A stretch of 64,000 nucleotides of DNA, taken from contig CM070550.1 of NCBI GenBank assembly GCA_036346405.1, positions 10,760,115-10,824,114 on the forward strand. The letters are read 5' to 3'. Under the pieces are notes generated by a model, which saw nothing but the letters and a program-made list of their open reading frames with translations, was not told the origin of the DNA and did no database searches. This document shows, in pieces, positions 44,720 to 55,500 of this stretch. The DNA is from Phyllostachys edulis. Lineage: Eukaryota; Streptophyta; Magnoliopsida; Poales; Poaceae. Position numbers and translations under genes: made by a program. Every line of letters begins with the position of its first letter. Position 1 is the first letter of the stretch.

Positions 44720-46200
44720 CCAACCATCCTAAATGTGTGGATAACATCGAAATTTTTGAGTTTTTGGCTAGCCCCTGCATATCAAAGACAAAAATGGCAC
44801 CTTGTCCGTAGCCCAGAGGACCGGAATTATCGTGCGGGCAACACATGGCCCTGTCTGGCCCCCCGGGGCGCAGAAATACCTCCTATAAAAAGGCCGAGAG
44901 TTGTAGGAATTTCTAAATATAGCAAATGAGCTCTAAAAATTATGAAATTTTTTTGTGGAGGCTCCTCGCACAGTGCACTTGCTTGCGTAATATTTCAAAA
45001 AAAAAAATAGTTGTTCTGTATTTTTCTTGAAAATTCCTTTAAGGCTACTATTTGTATGCAAATTAAATAATCAATTTGAGGAGAATTTCAAAAAATGCTC
45101 AAAAACTTTCCACATTTATTCTCAGTATAATTATCCCAAGTTTACAATTTTTGGATGTTACAAATCGAGTGATCAGATCAGACGAAACCAAAAATCGTAG
45201 ATAGTAAAAGTAGTAGTACGATTAATACTACTCAGAGTACGAATAAAAGTAGTATTGGTACCTGAAGTCGACCGAGATGTAGAGAATATCGTACTCCGAC
45301 TTCACAAAAATATTCCGATATAGTTTTTATCTTCTTTACTCCGACTTCACAAAAATATTCCGATATAGTTTTTATCTTCTTTACGGAGGTAAAAAAGAAA
45401 AAAAAGTAAATATTATCACATCTACCAAAAAAATCATTCTGCCACTGTTAATCAGATCAAACTTTCGTTGTCAGGAGGGTATTATCACATTTGACGAAAT
45501 CATATCAAACAATATTTTTCAGCTTTCAGCGAGAATTCGGGGACACCGAAAGAAAGATGTTAGTTTTTTTTAAAAAAAAATAAAAAACAAAGGATAGAGG
45601 GCTACCACACCCCTAGGGGCCCGGGGTTAGGACGAGGCAAATCCGACCCCCAGGGCTTAGAAATTTTCAAAAGAAATGTAAACTTGGGATAATGATACCG
45701 ACAATAAATGCTGGAAGTATTTTGAGCATGTTTTTGAGAATGTCCTCAAATCGATTATTTTATTTGCGTAGAAACAGTGGTCTTAAATAAATTTTTGAGA
45801 AAAATACAGAACAAATAAAATATTGGAAACATTATACAAGCAAGTACATTGTGTCAAGAGCCTCCACAAAAAATTGCATAATTGTTGGAGCTCATTTGCT
45901 ATATTTAGAAATTCCTACTGCATAATTGTTAGAAATTCCTACAACTCCCAACCTTTTCTGGAGGAGATATTTCTGTGTCGTCTCGGGGGCCGAAAATGCA
46001 TTTCCTCTCCCCTGTGGGTCGGACGAGGTCATATGTCGCCCGTACGACAAATTCGGTCATCTGGGACACGAATAAGATCTCATTTTTGCATTTGATATTA
46101 GGGGCTAGTTTTGCTATTGCGCACGACAATAACGCTATTTTTGCCAAAAACTCGAATTTTTGTTCTCTTTGCTGTCTTCTCCACACACACTTGCGAAAGC
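44720..46200. mobile_element. Large foldback element with ~450-bp inverted arms
   Basis: The left arm 44745-45175 and right arm 45640-46165 are inverted copies at perhaps 75 percent identity. Matching words include aggaatttctaaatatagca near 44907 against the complement near 45905, and ttatcccaagtttaca near 45130 against the complement near 45675. The interior (45176-45640) has a 45-bp tandem duplication. Exact ends and TSD are unclear. No protein recognised. Confidence 0.65.
45292..45384 (+). repeat. 45-bp perfect tandem duplication
   Basis: Unit tactccgacttcacaaaaat... starts at 45292 and again at 45337 with no mismatch visible, implying a recent duplication inside the foldback element. Confidence 0.9.
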
Positions 46201-47844
46201 ATTTTTGGAATGTGGCGTTGCATGCATCAACTACTCGTCCTCGCAACAAATGGATGTCTGGCTAGAAAAATAATTATTTGGTTATCTTTGCGCCGAAAAT
46301 TCTCACACCGATCGATGATCGAGCAACGGAGAAATTACCTTTCCAACTTGGCAGTCAATCTTTATCTCATGCGATGTAAACGCGAAACCGAATGCTGGAT
46401 TCCACGTGTTCAGTATTTTTCCCATGAATCGTCAGATTCGAACTGATTAGTCTAAACCGGCTGTCCTAATCCTGACCTAAACAAAAACAAGAGAAAAATG
46501 GATGCAACAGTTGTCTATAGCTAGATCGGATCTTTGGAGTATTAGACACCCTTTTCCAGATCTGTTCTGTTTTATTGTTGTTCTCAGTCCCAGAAGTAAA
46601 CTGCCCAGGAAGTGAGAACATCATGTGAAAACTTCGACAGAAAGGTCATGTTGTCAAAGGTAAACTTGTTATATAAAAAGTGGTCACTCTAAAGATCACA
46701 GGTGACAGTTGATAATTTTTTTAAAAAAATATTTTTAAATCATTTTACACAAATATACTATGTTTTAATATTTTTACAGAAGTAACCCACAATCCTTGGC
46801 CACCGCACAGTTGCGCCAAATTGCTATGTGGTCCAGCGATTAGCTGATGTGGGAGGCGTGGTCACGTCACGGAAACACGACTGAGGCATTGGTCTGCCAC
46901 GTGTCTCCACGGGCCTCAACTCCCAATAGACTATTTTCGGCCAACGGCGCCACAAGCATTTAACGAAGACACCATACAACTCCCCTCATGAACTTCTCTC
47001 TGTCCAGAAAACACTATGAAAAAATTTGACATAGCATACATGTCACACGACTCAAGATATTTAGAACAGATGTTAATTAAGGATACTACTTGGAGTCCTC
47101 CTCTCCCTTCTTCTCTGTCGCCGACGCTCTCCTTCCTTCCCCTCTTTCTATCGCTAGTGGATTCAGATTGGAATCAGCTATATTTGTTCTTAGTTGCGAC
47201 TAGTGTTAGGCGCCTACCAATCGCGCAACGGAGGCGCGACTAGGCGACATGGCTCAACATCATCCGCTCGTTGCGCGACTGAGTGTTAATAAGCCTCAGG
47301 CGCGTGACGCGTCCGCGATTGTGGGCTGACTAGGTTGAAATCGCTGACCCAACTCGTGATTGGGTCTAATCGCCTGGTGTGCCAACGACTTAGGATTATT
47401 TGTATGAAAAAAGTTATAGTTTTATTTGTGTAAAATGAAAAAAAAAATATTAAGAAAACCTACGCAAATTGCCAATCGATTACTTCCCGCTTCATACTAC
47501 TTCACTGCTACGAGACGAGTTCAGCTAGAGTGCTAGTGGCAAAGGCACCGTGAGTCATCTATCCTACTTGTCGGTGGGGCCAAAAGGGATGGAGAGTCGA
47601 AGAGGAGCACAAAAAGCGACACAAGCGGTGAGAGTTCTCCTCCATGAGTAATCTACAGTTTTACACACTACTGGTAATCTACAATATGACATTTCGTATG
47701 AACTATCGCCGCAAGGTAAACGTCCTATGTTTAGCCACGCCTTTCTTTTGGGCCTAGCCGCATTACTTATGCTCCAAACACGGGTGACGGGGGCATGCAT
47801 AGGCTACGGGGTGATTCGATCCATAGCTTTTTGCAAAATTAAAA
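46201..47844. other. Intergenic, no gene recognised
   Basis: Short frames only. 47200-47400 is rich in gcgcgac / aggcgc words that look like part of an unidentified repeat. No TIR pair or splice pattern was found. Confidence 0.35.
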
Positions 47845-48334
47845 GGCAAAACTGGCTACACTACATCGCAAATTGGTGGCATTTGCTCGAAGACACTCTC
47901 ATTTTGCATATATGTCAAAGGACACTACACTTTCGTGGTTATTTGCAGGAAGATACTCCTGCCAATATAATATCATTTCCAGGTTGAATGGAGAGAAGAC
48001 TTTCGAAATGACATTCGGTGCCTCTGCCCAAAGCCGTGCAACCGGTTCCGACCGCGTCGACCCCGAGTGAGAGCCTCTGGGAGTGAAGGGTATGAGCACG
48101 AGCGACGCAGACACGTGTGTGACTGTAATATGGTCTGACACAGCCAACTATAAATAGGTCCGATCAGAAGGGTAGAATGTACTTTTCATTAGCCTTATCT
48201 CTCCTCTTCAGCCCAGAAAATAATATTATATTGTTCAAAGCGTCCTCTGGCAAATAACCGCGAAAATGTAGGGTCCTTCGATGAAGGCGCAAAATAGAAG
48301 TGTCCCAAGGCAAATGCCACCAATTTATTTTACC
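47845..48334. mobile_element. MULE-type element upstream of NDUFS8
   Basis: A perfect 9-bp duplication aaattaaaa flanks it (47836-47844, 48335-48343). Ends read ggcaaaac and, inward from the right, ggtaaaat. Inverted arms of about 90 bp share attggtggcatttgc and ggttatttgc words. The interior carries a plus-strand TATAAATA near 48150 about 600 bp upstream of the NDUFS8 start codon. No coding capacity. Confidence 0.8.
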
Positions 48335-48571
48335 AAATTAAAATGTGCAGTATATGTTAGTTCACACAAATTTATAGGGTGATTATACTGAAATACTATG
48401 AAACAACAATAATTGATCCTACGACAGTACAGGGCAAAGTTTGCGCATCCGGCATAATCCGAAGTTCCAAACACGGGCAGGGCAGCCGTTTACCTGGCTC
48501 GGTTCGACCACATCAGATCAGACACCACAGCAGACGCAAACCGACCACAATGACCGGCTCCTCGCTCAGTC

Positions 48572-48608
48572 TGGGCTCTTGCGGCGCTTAACAGCCCAGA
48601 CAAGCCCA
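48572..48608 (+). promoter_or_regulatory. Three site II elements (TGGGCY) in the NDUFS8 promoter
   Basis: TGGGCT at 48572-48577 and its complement AGCCCA at 48593-48598 and 48603-48608 lie 140-170 bp before the ATG. Site II (TGGGCC/T) clusters bind TCP-type factors and are enriched in plant nuclear genes for mitochondrial respiratory and ribosomal proteins. This fits coordinated expression of complex I genes. Confidence 0.6.
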
Positions 48609-48745
48609 CTCACAAGGTCTGCAGCGCCTCTTCCTCCTCCACACGGCCATCTCCCCAGCCGCTAGTCTGCGGCCTGCCTCGACCCCCACCCCCGATCCGA
48701 ACCCACCGTCTCCACCTCCGCCTCCTCGTCGCCGTCGGCGCCACC

Positions 48746-51623
48746 ATGGCGGCGCTCCTAGCCCGGCAGGCAGCGCAGGCGCTCCGCGCGAGGCAGACGG
48801 TACGGAACCCTAACTCCCGCTCCCCTGCCCGCCGCTGCCCTCCTAGATCTCTCTCTCTCCACCCGTTCGCGGATTTTTAGATCGAGCCTTGCCGTTCCGT
48901 TTGCTGTGATGCGTGTCTGATTCCATGGCGCTGGTGTTGCAGGCGCAGCTCGGCCCGTCCGCGACGGCGATGCAGGGGCACCTCCGGACCTACATGGCCG
49001 CGGGGACGCCCAAGAGGTTCAAAGGTCGCCATTCCTATGCTTTTTTCCCCTCTCCCCGTTGTATCGGGCTGTATGGTATTAGGAATAGCACAGTAAAAAT
49101 GTTATTCGTGTTGCATTGGTTCTATCATATCATTGCTAGGTATCCTGTATGTTGGAAGTAGTTAGCGCACTCGATCTGTTGTTGGGCTGTGATGCATACA
49201 GTAGTGTCCGAGAGCAGTGAATTAATGGTGTTTGTGAAACTCTTCGGAATAGGTCTTGGATTATAGATTAGTTGTGTCTGACAACCAATATGAAATGCTC
49301 AGTTGTGCCATGCTGCCTCGATTAGTATTAGAATAGTCTGTTCTTCTTTTAGAATTTAAAGTCGACCACCGATGATGCACTATGCTACCGAGTTCTACAT
49401 GACGCTATTTCATACACTGATTTGTGATTCCCATGCTGTTTTTTCATGTGCATTCTTAATTTAAATCCGTGCGATGCCACTATGCTCTAAAAGTATTGTC
49501 CTGTTTAATGACCAGAGGATGATGAGAAAGAACAGCTTGCAAAAGAGATCGCGAAAGATTGGAATGCTGGTGAGTATCTATAAGCTTGTTTTTCTGGCAT
49601 AAGACAAGCACATGGTCCTTGGCTATTTTCCTTAATACTGTTTAGGTAGTAGTTATTTACTCATTTTTCAACTTTCTCGCTTCAGTGTTTGAAAAGAGCA
49701 TCAATACATTGTTTTTGACTGAAATGGTCCGTGGTTTGATGCTGACGCTCAAGTACTTCTTCGAGAGGAAAGTTACAGTTAAGTGGTGAAATTGACCATG
49801 CTGTTATTCTTAGTGTACTTGCATGCTTGTATTGACTTTTTTTAATCTCGCCTCCTTGCAGATTAACTATCCATTTGAGAAGGGTCCTCTGAGTCCCCGC
49901 TTCCGAGGAGAGCATGCTCTCAGGCGTTATGATACTGGAGAAGAGCGATGCATTGCCTGTAAACTATGTGAGGCTGTAAGTTATATTTTCTTTAATTTTT
50001 ACACTGGCTGTAAGTTATATTTTCTTTAATTTTTACACTGTAAATAAGTGGGGTGATATTAAACCTAGTTAGCAATAGCAGAAGTAGCTAATTTAGCAAA
50101 GCATAGGAATTTATCTGCTGCTGAAAGAAATTGAGTTTTCCATGGACCATGCTGCATTGGTGATTCTTCTGCTTTATATTAAAATTGCAAAGTTTGTGCT
50201 TATAGTACTATTCAATGCGCTCTTATAACTTTGATGTAATCTTTTCCATATTGAAGAGTGATTTTTTTTTTGTAGAATACTCTGTTTTGGTTTATTAAAA
50301 TATTAAGAGTGATATTGTGTGAGTAGTTCAAATAGGTGAGCCATTGCAGAAAGGGTTTGAAATCTCGGCAGTAACCGGTTTTCCTGATGGGTACAAGGAA
50401 AACAAATCCTGGCCTGGAAACATTTAAATTTAAAATTTTGAATTCAATTGACGACAGTAATTCTGGCCGGGAACCAAACAGGTGCCTGTCATTCTAGGAG
50501 GGTATTGGACAACTCAAAACCAACCCGGAAAATACAGTTTACCGACCAAGAACTGGTTCCACTAGGGTCCGGGATCCGGATTTGCGCAACCTCTTGTCTC
50601 TTGAGTTCATAATATTCTGTACAGTGTTAGAACTTTGAATTGTGAATCAATTGACAGCAAAAGAATTGCAGCTTTCTATCTTAATGGTTCTTTTCAGAAA
50701 AAAAACACTTGCAACTCAATTTTTGGAGGGGCCCCTTATGGTTCTGGTAGTGTATGGAAATAATGGAACTAGTGCACATAAGGAGGCCTAAGAAATTTTC
50801 GAAGGGGCATCATATCTTGAATTATTGGTATTTCACGAACACACAGAGCTCAGATTTGTTGGGCTTCCATATGTCCACTAGACCTATACTAGATTTACCA
50901 AAAACTTTGTAAACACCGATAAATTACTGACCTTTGATATTTTTTCAAAACTTCTTGAAAGTTCTCGTGTTTACTAGTGTGAAGCTGTATGTGTTTGGCT
51001 TAAGATGGTTGAATGTTTGATGATTCTCGTACTAATTCGTGTGCTAGTTATTGATGTATAATTGTGTGTTTATTTGAGAAATATCTTTTGCTCACTTGGC
51101 ATCACAAACGACCAGATATGCCCAGCTCAGGCAATTACAATTGAGGCAGAAGAACGTGAAGACGGTAGTCGTCGAACCACAAGGTAATTAAATGGTTGTT
51201 TTCTTGTGAATTGTGTTAAAGTATAGCGTTGTGATTTACTTATCCAGATCTGCAATTAAGTTCCATTCTGATTATTCTTTTTTTTTCTAGATCTGCAATT
51301 AAGTTCCATTCTGATTTTTTTTCCTTGCAGATATGATATTGACATGACCAAATGCATCTACTGTGGGTTCTGCCAGGAAGCTTGTCCTGTTGATGCTATT
51401 GTTGAGGGGCCTAACTTTGAGTTTGCTACTGAAACTCATGAGGTAAACTAGTTGATTCCATTGTAGGGTTTTGTTTCAACATATTGCTGGTAAATCATGA
51501 CATGCAACCTTTTCTGCTACGGTGCAGGAACTGCTATATGACAAGGAGAAACTGCTTGAGAATGGTGATCGCTGGGAGACTGAGATTGCTCAAAACTTGA
51601 AATCTGAGAGCCTTTATCGTTGA
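48746..51623 (+). CDS. NDUFS8: NADH dehydrogenase (ubiquinone) Fe-S protein 8, mitochondrial (complex I TYKY)
   Basis: Exons: 48746-48799, 48943-49024, 49516-49569, 49686-49777, 49862-49975, 51116-51183, 51331-51442, 51528-51623. All introns are GT-AG, phases agree, and the protein is 223 residues. The product is the ferredoxin-like subunit of respiratory complex I that holds clusters N6a and N6b and passes electrons towards the ubiquinone module in the matrix arm. Residues 1-50 look like a mitochondrial presequence (Arg/Ala-rich, MAALLARQAAQALRARQT). The two 4Fe-4S motifs are complete: Cys 124, 127, 130, 134 (CIACKLCEAICP) and 163, 166, 169, 173 (CIYCGFCQEACP). The C-terminus AQNLKSESLYR is typical of plant orthologues. 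ATG is in a good context (gccaccATGGCG). Intron 5 is the longest at 1140 bp. A second plant paralogue elsewhere is likely but not seen. Confidence 0.97.
49974..50041 (+). repeat. 34-bp tandem duplication covering the intron-5 donor of NDUFS8
   Basis: The unit ctgtaagttatattttcttt... starts at 49974 and again at 50008 without visible mismatch, so two GTAAGT donors stand 34 bp apart. The first is the one that matches the conserved protein. Confidence 0.95.
51246..51316 (+). repeat. 43-bp tandem duplication before the exon-7 acceptor of NDUFS8
   Basis: agatctgcaattaagttcca... occurs at 51246 and 51289. The second copy creates an extra polypyrimidine-tag acceptor (tttttctag at 51290) 40 bp before the true acceptor at 51330. 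Confidence 0.9.
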
Positions 51624-52531
51624 TTACCTCTCTAATGTGGTGAACTGGATCTGCATTTTCCCCTGTTTGCTCAACTAGCCGATAAATAATCAAACCTCTG
51701 TATCTTAACCTAAATACCAGGCACCATGTTTTTGTACCTCGGCCCCGTCTGTTGTACTTTGTGCCAGGGTAAAGGTGCATGCAAGTTTTTGCTATAATTT
51801 AACTGTTTTCAACTCAGATGACATTGTGGTCAAGGAGGCACCATTTGCTTGCTTGTTAGCACATTGCGTTGTATGATGGACCAATGACGGGCTCTGAACC
51901 TGTGTATTCTTGCACGCCTGCCCTGTGTCAATAAATATACAGACGTGTATATCATTCATCAAGCTGGAGGCCTGGTTCATGTGCCGCTATTTTCGGGCAG
52001 AAACACTGGGAGCACGGCGCGGGTGGGTGTGGGAACTGGGAAGGCGAGCTTTTGGAAATTTATTTGTGTCCTCGGCAGAACCGAAGAGGCGAAGGACGGA
52101 AGGTGACCGCCGGTTTATGGCTGGTGACGGCCATGCGGAAGCGGAAGACCGTAGTGTCCGCCTGTCCAGTCGGCGGCGTGCTTTGGTTGGCTTGCCCTAC
52201 CCGCTGTCGCTGAGCGGGGTGTTGGATGGTCATCAGGTCATGCCGTGGCAGGATAGGAGCCATTTCGACTGCAGCGAGCGAGTGGACCGTGCCCACTAGG
52301 CAGTCACTGCCATAGCACGGAGCGGACTCCAGTGTGCGAGTTGAATCCTGTTGAAACGGAAGGAAATTCGTTGGGGAGGTGCGCCCTCCGCATCAGCTAT
52401 TGATTTCTCTCTATCATCAAAATCAACGGGGGATGAGGTAGGGCCACGTGTGAGTCACTCCCCATCAGATTTTCTTCCAACATGGCAGCTAACTAGAAAC
52501 TAAATGACATTATTATCGACCGACAGCAAAA
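51624..52531. other. NDUFS8 3' UTR and intergenic region
   Basis: AATAAA-like words occur near 51682 and 51931 and could end the transcript. 51980-52340 is moderately GC-rich with an open frame on each strand that I do not recognise. Confidence 0.45.
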
Positions 52532-52605
52532 GCTTTCGTAGCTCAGTTGGTTAGAGCACCCGTTTAGTAAGCGGGAGGTCTTGAGTTCGACTCTCAACGA
52601 AAGCA
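52532..52605 (+). tRNA. tRNA-Thr (anticodon AGT)
   Basis: A complete cloverleaf of 74 nt. Acceptor stem GCTTTCG / CGAAAGC, D-arm GCTCAGTTGGTTAGAGC, anticodon stem CCCGT/GCGGG with loop TTAGTAA (anticodon AGT at 34-36), T-arm TTGAGTTCGACTCTCAA, discriminator A. Internal A and B boxes are intact and there is no intron. AGT (read as IGT) decodes ACU, ACC and ACA. A T8 run follows as Pol III terminator. Nothing suggests a pseudogene. Confidence 0.97.
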
Positions 52606-52609
52606 TGAA

Positions 52610-52617
52610 TTTTTTTT
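52610..52617 (+). terminator. Pol III terminator
   Basis: Eight T residues begin five bases after the tRNA discriminator base, the usual Pol III stop. Confidence 0.9.
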
Positions 52618-52789
52618 CTTCTGCTGATTTTGCAGTACAACTAAGTCTTCGGCAACGGTAGCTTTCTCCTGAGTGTCTTTACCTAAAGTAGGTATGTATA
52701 GCCATGGTGTTTCTTGAGGTTTGCGTATCGTTGCCGCTGGGCGTTACTAAAGGTTAGTAAACGAAGAATTTTTATAAAAAATATTATTA

Positions 52790-53944
52790 TTTTAAAAGAT
52801 AATTAAAAAAATAAATAGTCGCCATAAACAATTACACAACTAGATCTCTGTCGCCAGTTGAAACTCTGTTGACTCTCTTTCACCGGTCCAACTCCCGAAC
52901 AGTGTTCCTGTCGCTAGTTCAACTGGCGACAGGAAACCGCGTGATCCTGTAAACCCCAAAAAAATCAGTCCAAATGTCATTTTTATTCTAGAAAAAAACA
53001 GAAGAGAGGAGGAGAGGGAGAGAAAAAAAGGTAGCGAAACTCTGCCAGTTTGTCGCGGAGGAGAGAGACGGAGCATCAGATCCGATCAGTCATCTTACAT
53101 GTACATTTTTTTAGCAACTTTGTACATTATGTCAAAACATTGTCGGTTATCAAACAAAAATAGCGACATAGAATTAAGTAGATTAAATCATAGTAGTCAA
53201 ATTATGTAGTACATCATTTGAGCTGTGTTAGTCTAGTTCATTGTGCACATGTTATGAATGTTCCAGCACTAGAATGATTTAGGATAAATCTGCAGAAATA
53301 GGAAGGCGTCCGTTACAAATCTGTAAAAATTGTAGAGTAGCTAAGTAGGGTAGATAGAGCGTAATCAAAATAATCCTAACTTTATTTAGCTTCCCATTTG
53401 TGCGCGGGTATTATTTTGTTAGCGTGCGATAATTATTTTGTTAGTGCCGAAAATACTATTTAAACTAGAAAAATAGCATGATACATCTTAAAATTGTAAA
53501 AAAAAAAAATCTGGAGTTGCTACATATGCTACGTATAGATGAATGATAAAATTATGAACTTTCTTTATTGTTTTTATTTGCACTCGGTAAATATTTAAAA
53601 ATTCTGTTAAAATTGGAAGACCCTATTATAAATCTGTTAAAATTGCCAAAAATTCTTTTTAAAGTAGGAAAATAGCAACATTCCTATAAAAACTATGTAA
53701 AAATTGCAGAGTAGGTTAGTGGGGTTTGTGTAGCTTATCTAAAATAATCACAACTTAATTTTGGTTTCTATTTGTGTCTAGTAATTATTTTGTTAATGCC
53801 GCTTCTTATTACTTTATGTACATGTCCCAACTAGGAAAATAGCATGACACATTTTGAAATTGTAAAGAAATCCGGAGTTGCTATATAGGCTACGTATAAC
53901 CAAAATAATTCCAACTTAAATTCCACCAATACACGGGGCAGGAG
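52790..53944 (+). mobile_element. Palindrome-bearing transposon end (copy III)
   Basis: Inverted homologue of 35840-36740 over about 1 kb. It keeps a near-perfect palindrome (52907-52933, core tagttcaactggcgaca) and a decayed one at 52848, then the same G/A-rich leader (gaggagagg) and acatgtac/gtacattatgtcaaa words. It is cut at 53944 by solo LTR A and resumes at 63207. Confidence 0.6.
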
Positions 53945-55500
53945 TGTGACGCCCCGTGTCATTACCTCAGGGGTAACCACACTTAGGCATACAGATTACT
54001 ATTCGTTTGCTCAGTAGAACACTGATCCAACGAATAGTAAGCCTTTACCAGAGTTACGCAGCAAAACAATAAAATAGAAATTGTACATCTTTATTACAGT
54101 AGTAGCCACGCAAGGCTATAGTTCTTAATACAAGTATTATACAATTACAAAAGGGAACTTCCCCGCTTCTCTCGCTTGCCCTGAAGTACCGGCCGCCTAT
54201 TCGTCCCACGTATCAAATATGGCGCCCATCTCGCCCTGGTCCTCGTAGTTAGTGCCTTCTCTTCCTGCGGTTGCATCGGTACCTACACGTCCTTCGTCCC
54301 ACTCGAAATAACTCCCGGCTGGACTAGGATCTAGCAAAAGAGAATACTAACAAGGTTGCGTACAAAAGTACTCAGCAAGCATTAATAGAGAAAAAAATGC
54401 ACTAGATGACTTATCTCTGTTCATTAACACAAGTTCTATATCATCTCTTTTTTTTGAAAATAACCCATTAAAACATTAGGTGGCAGATTTTAATACTGAA
54501 AATACTGCCTGACACTCGGAGAGAAGATAGACCCCTAGCGGTTCTCGTAGACTCCAATTCAGAAGACTGGCATGAATTCATTATTTAATAGCACTGCGCA
54601 GGCTTGTACCACTTTATCCATAGCTACTCTGAACTCTCTCTGAGCTAGGTCCACTGCATTTCCTTTGATGTTATTTCGAGTTCAGAATACAGAACGTTTT
54701 CCAGGTTACGTGACTAAGTCTCCACCCATTACTTTATGTCAGTGCTGATTTAGTCACGGTGCTGACCTCATCATCCACCGAGTTCCAGTAATGTTGGTTG
54801 GGGGTGGCTCTCATCTGTGACCAACACTCCACCTTGGGGCGGCTCTCTTCCGTGCCCAAACACTCCAACGTGACCTGTTGTGGAGATCATAATTACGTAA
54901 CAAGATAACATTTTCTGCCCGTCGAAACGGGAAAATGGTTGATAATGAATTTACAGCCTCTGACCGAGTAAGAGTTTTGTTGGTCCTTATATTTTAACCA
55001 TATGTAAAAGGGGCCCACCTCTTACCTCGTTATCGTCGTCGCCATCGCGTTCCCTGCCTAGGCCCCCTTTTACCAACCTAGTAATTCTCATTTCTTCCTC
55101 AACTCATTCTCATTTCTTATCTTCCCATTTTGTCGGGACCCCGAGTAGCAACCCGGGACCCTCTGTGCACACTAGATCAGTCCCATGATCAGTAGCTAGT
55201 CCGCATAGTCTCAACAACGATGTCATCCCAACCATACAACAAACTAAAGACGAAGCAGATGAATCAACAATTATATAGCAAAAGACCTTATGGTCAAAGT
55301 CGTTACAGAGGTCTACCGCACAGGGCTAACAACAAAAGAGCTCACAGCGGAAAGCAAAAATTAACACGTAGAGGTCATTCGACATGCCCATAGGCAATCG
55401 AGTGGAGGACGTCCTAGCACGAGAGGTCTTCAAAGACCTCCTCTTCAAAGAGGTCAGAGCACCCTGGGACGTCTTTGTGGATATCGTGAGGATATGTTCA

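Noticed and set aside
52532..52605. Possible tRNA-derived SINE instead of a tRNA gene
   Set aside because: All stems pair, the A/B boxes and Pol III terminator are intact, and there is no tail or unrelated SINE body.
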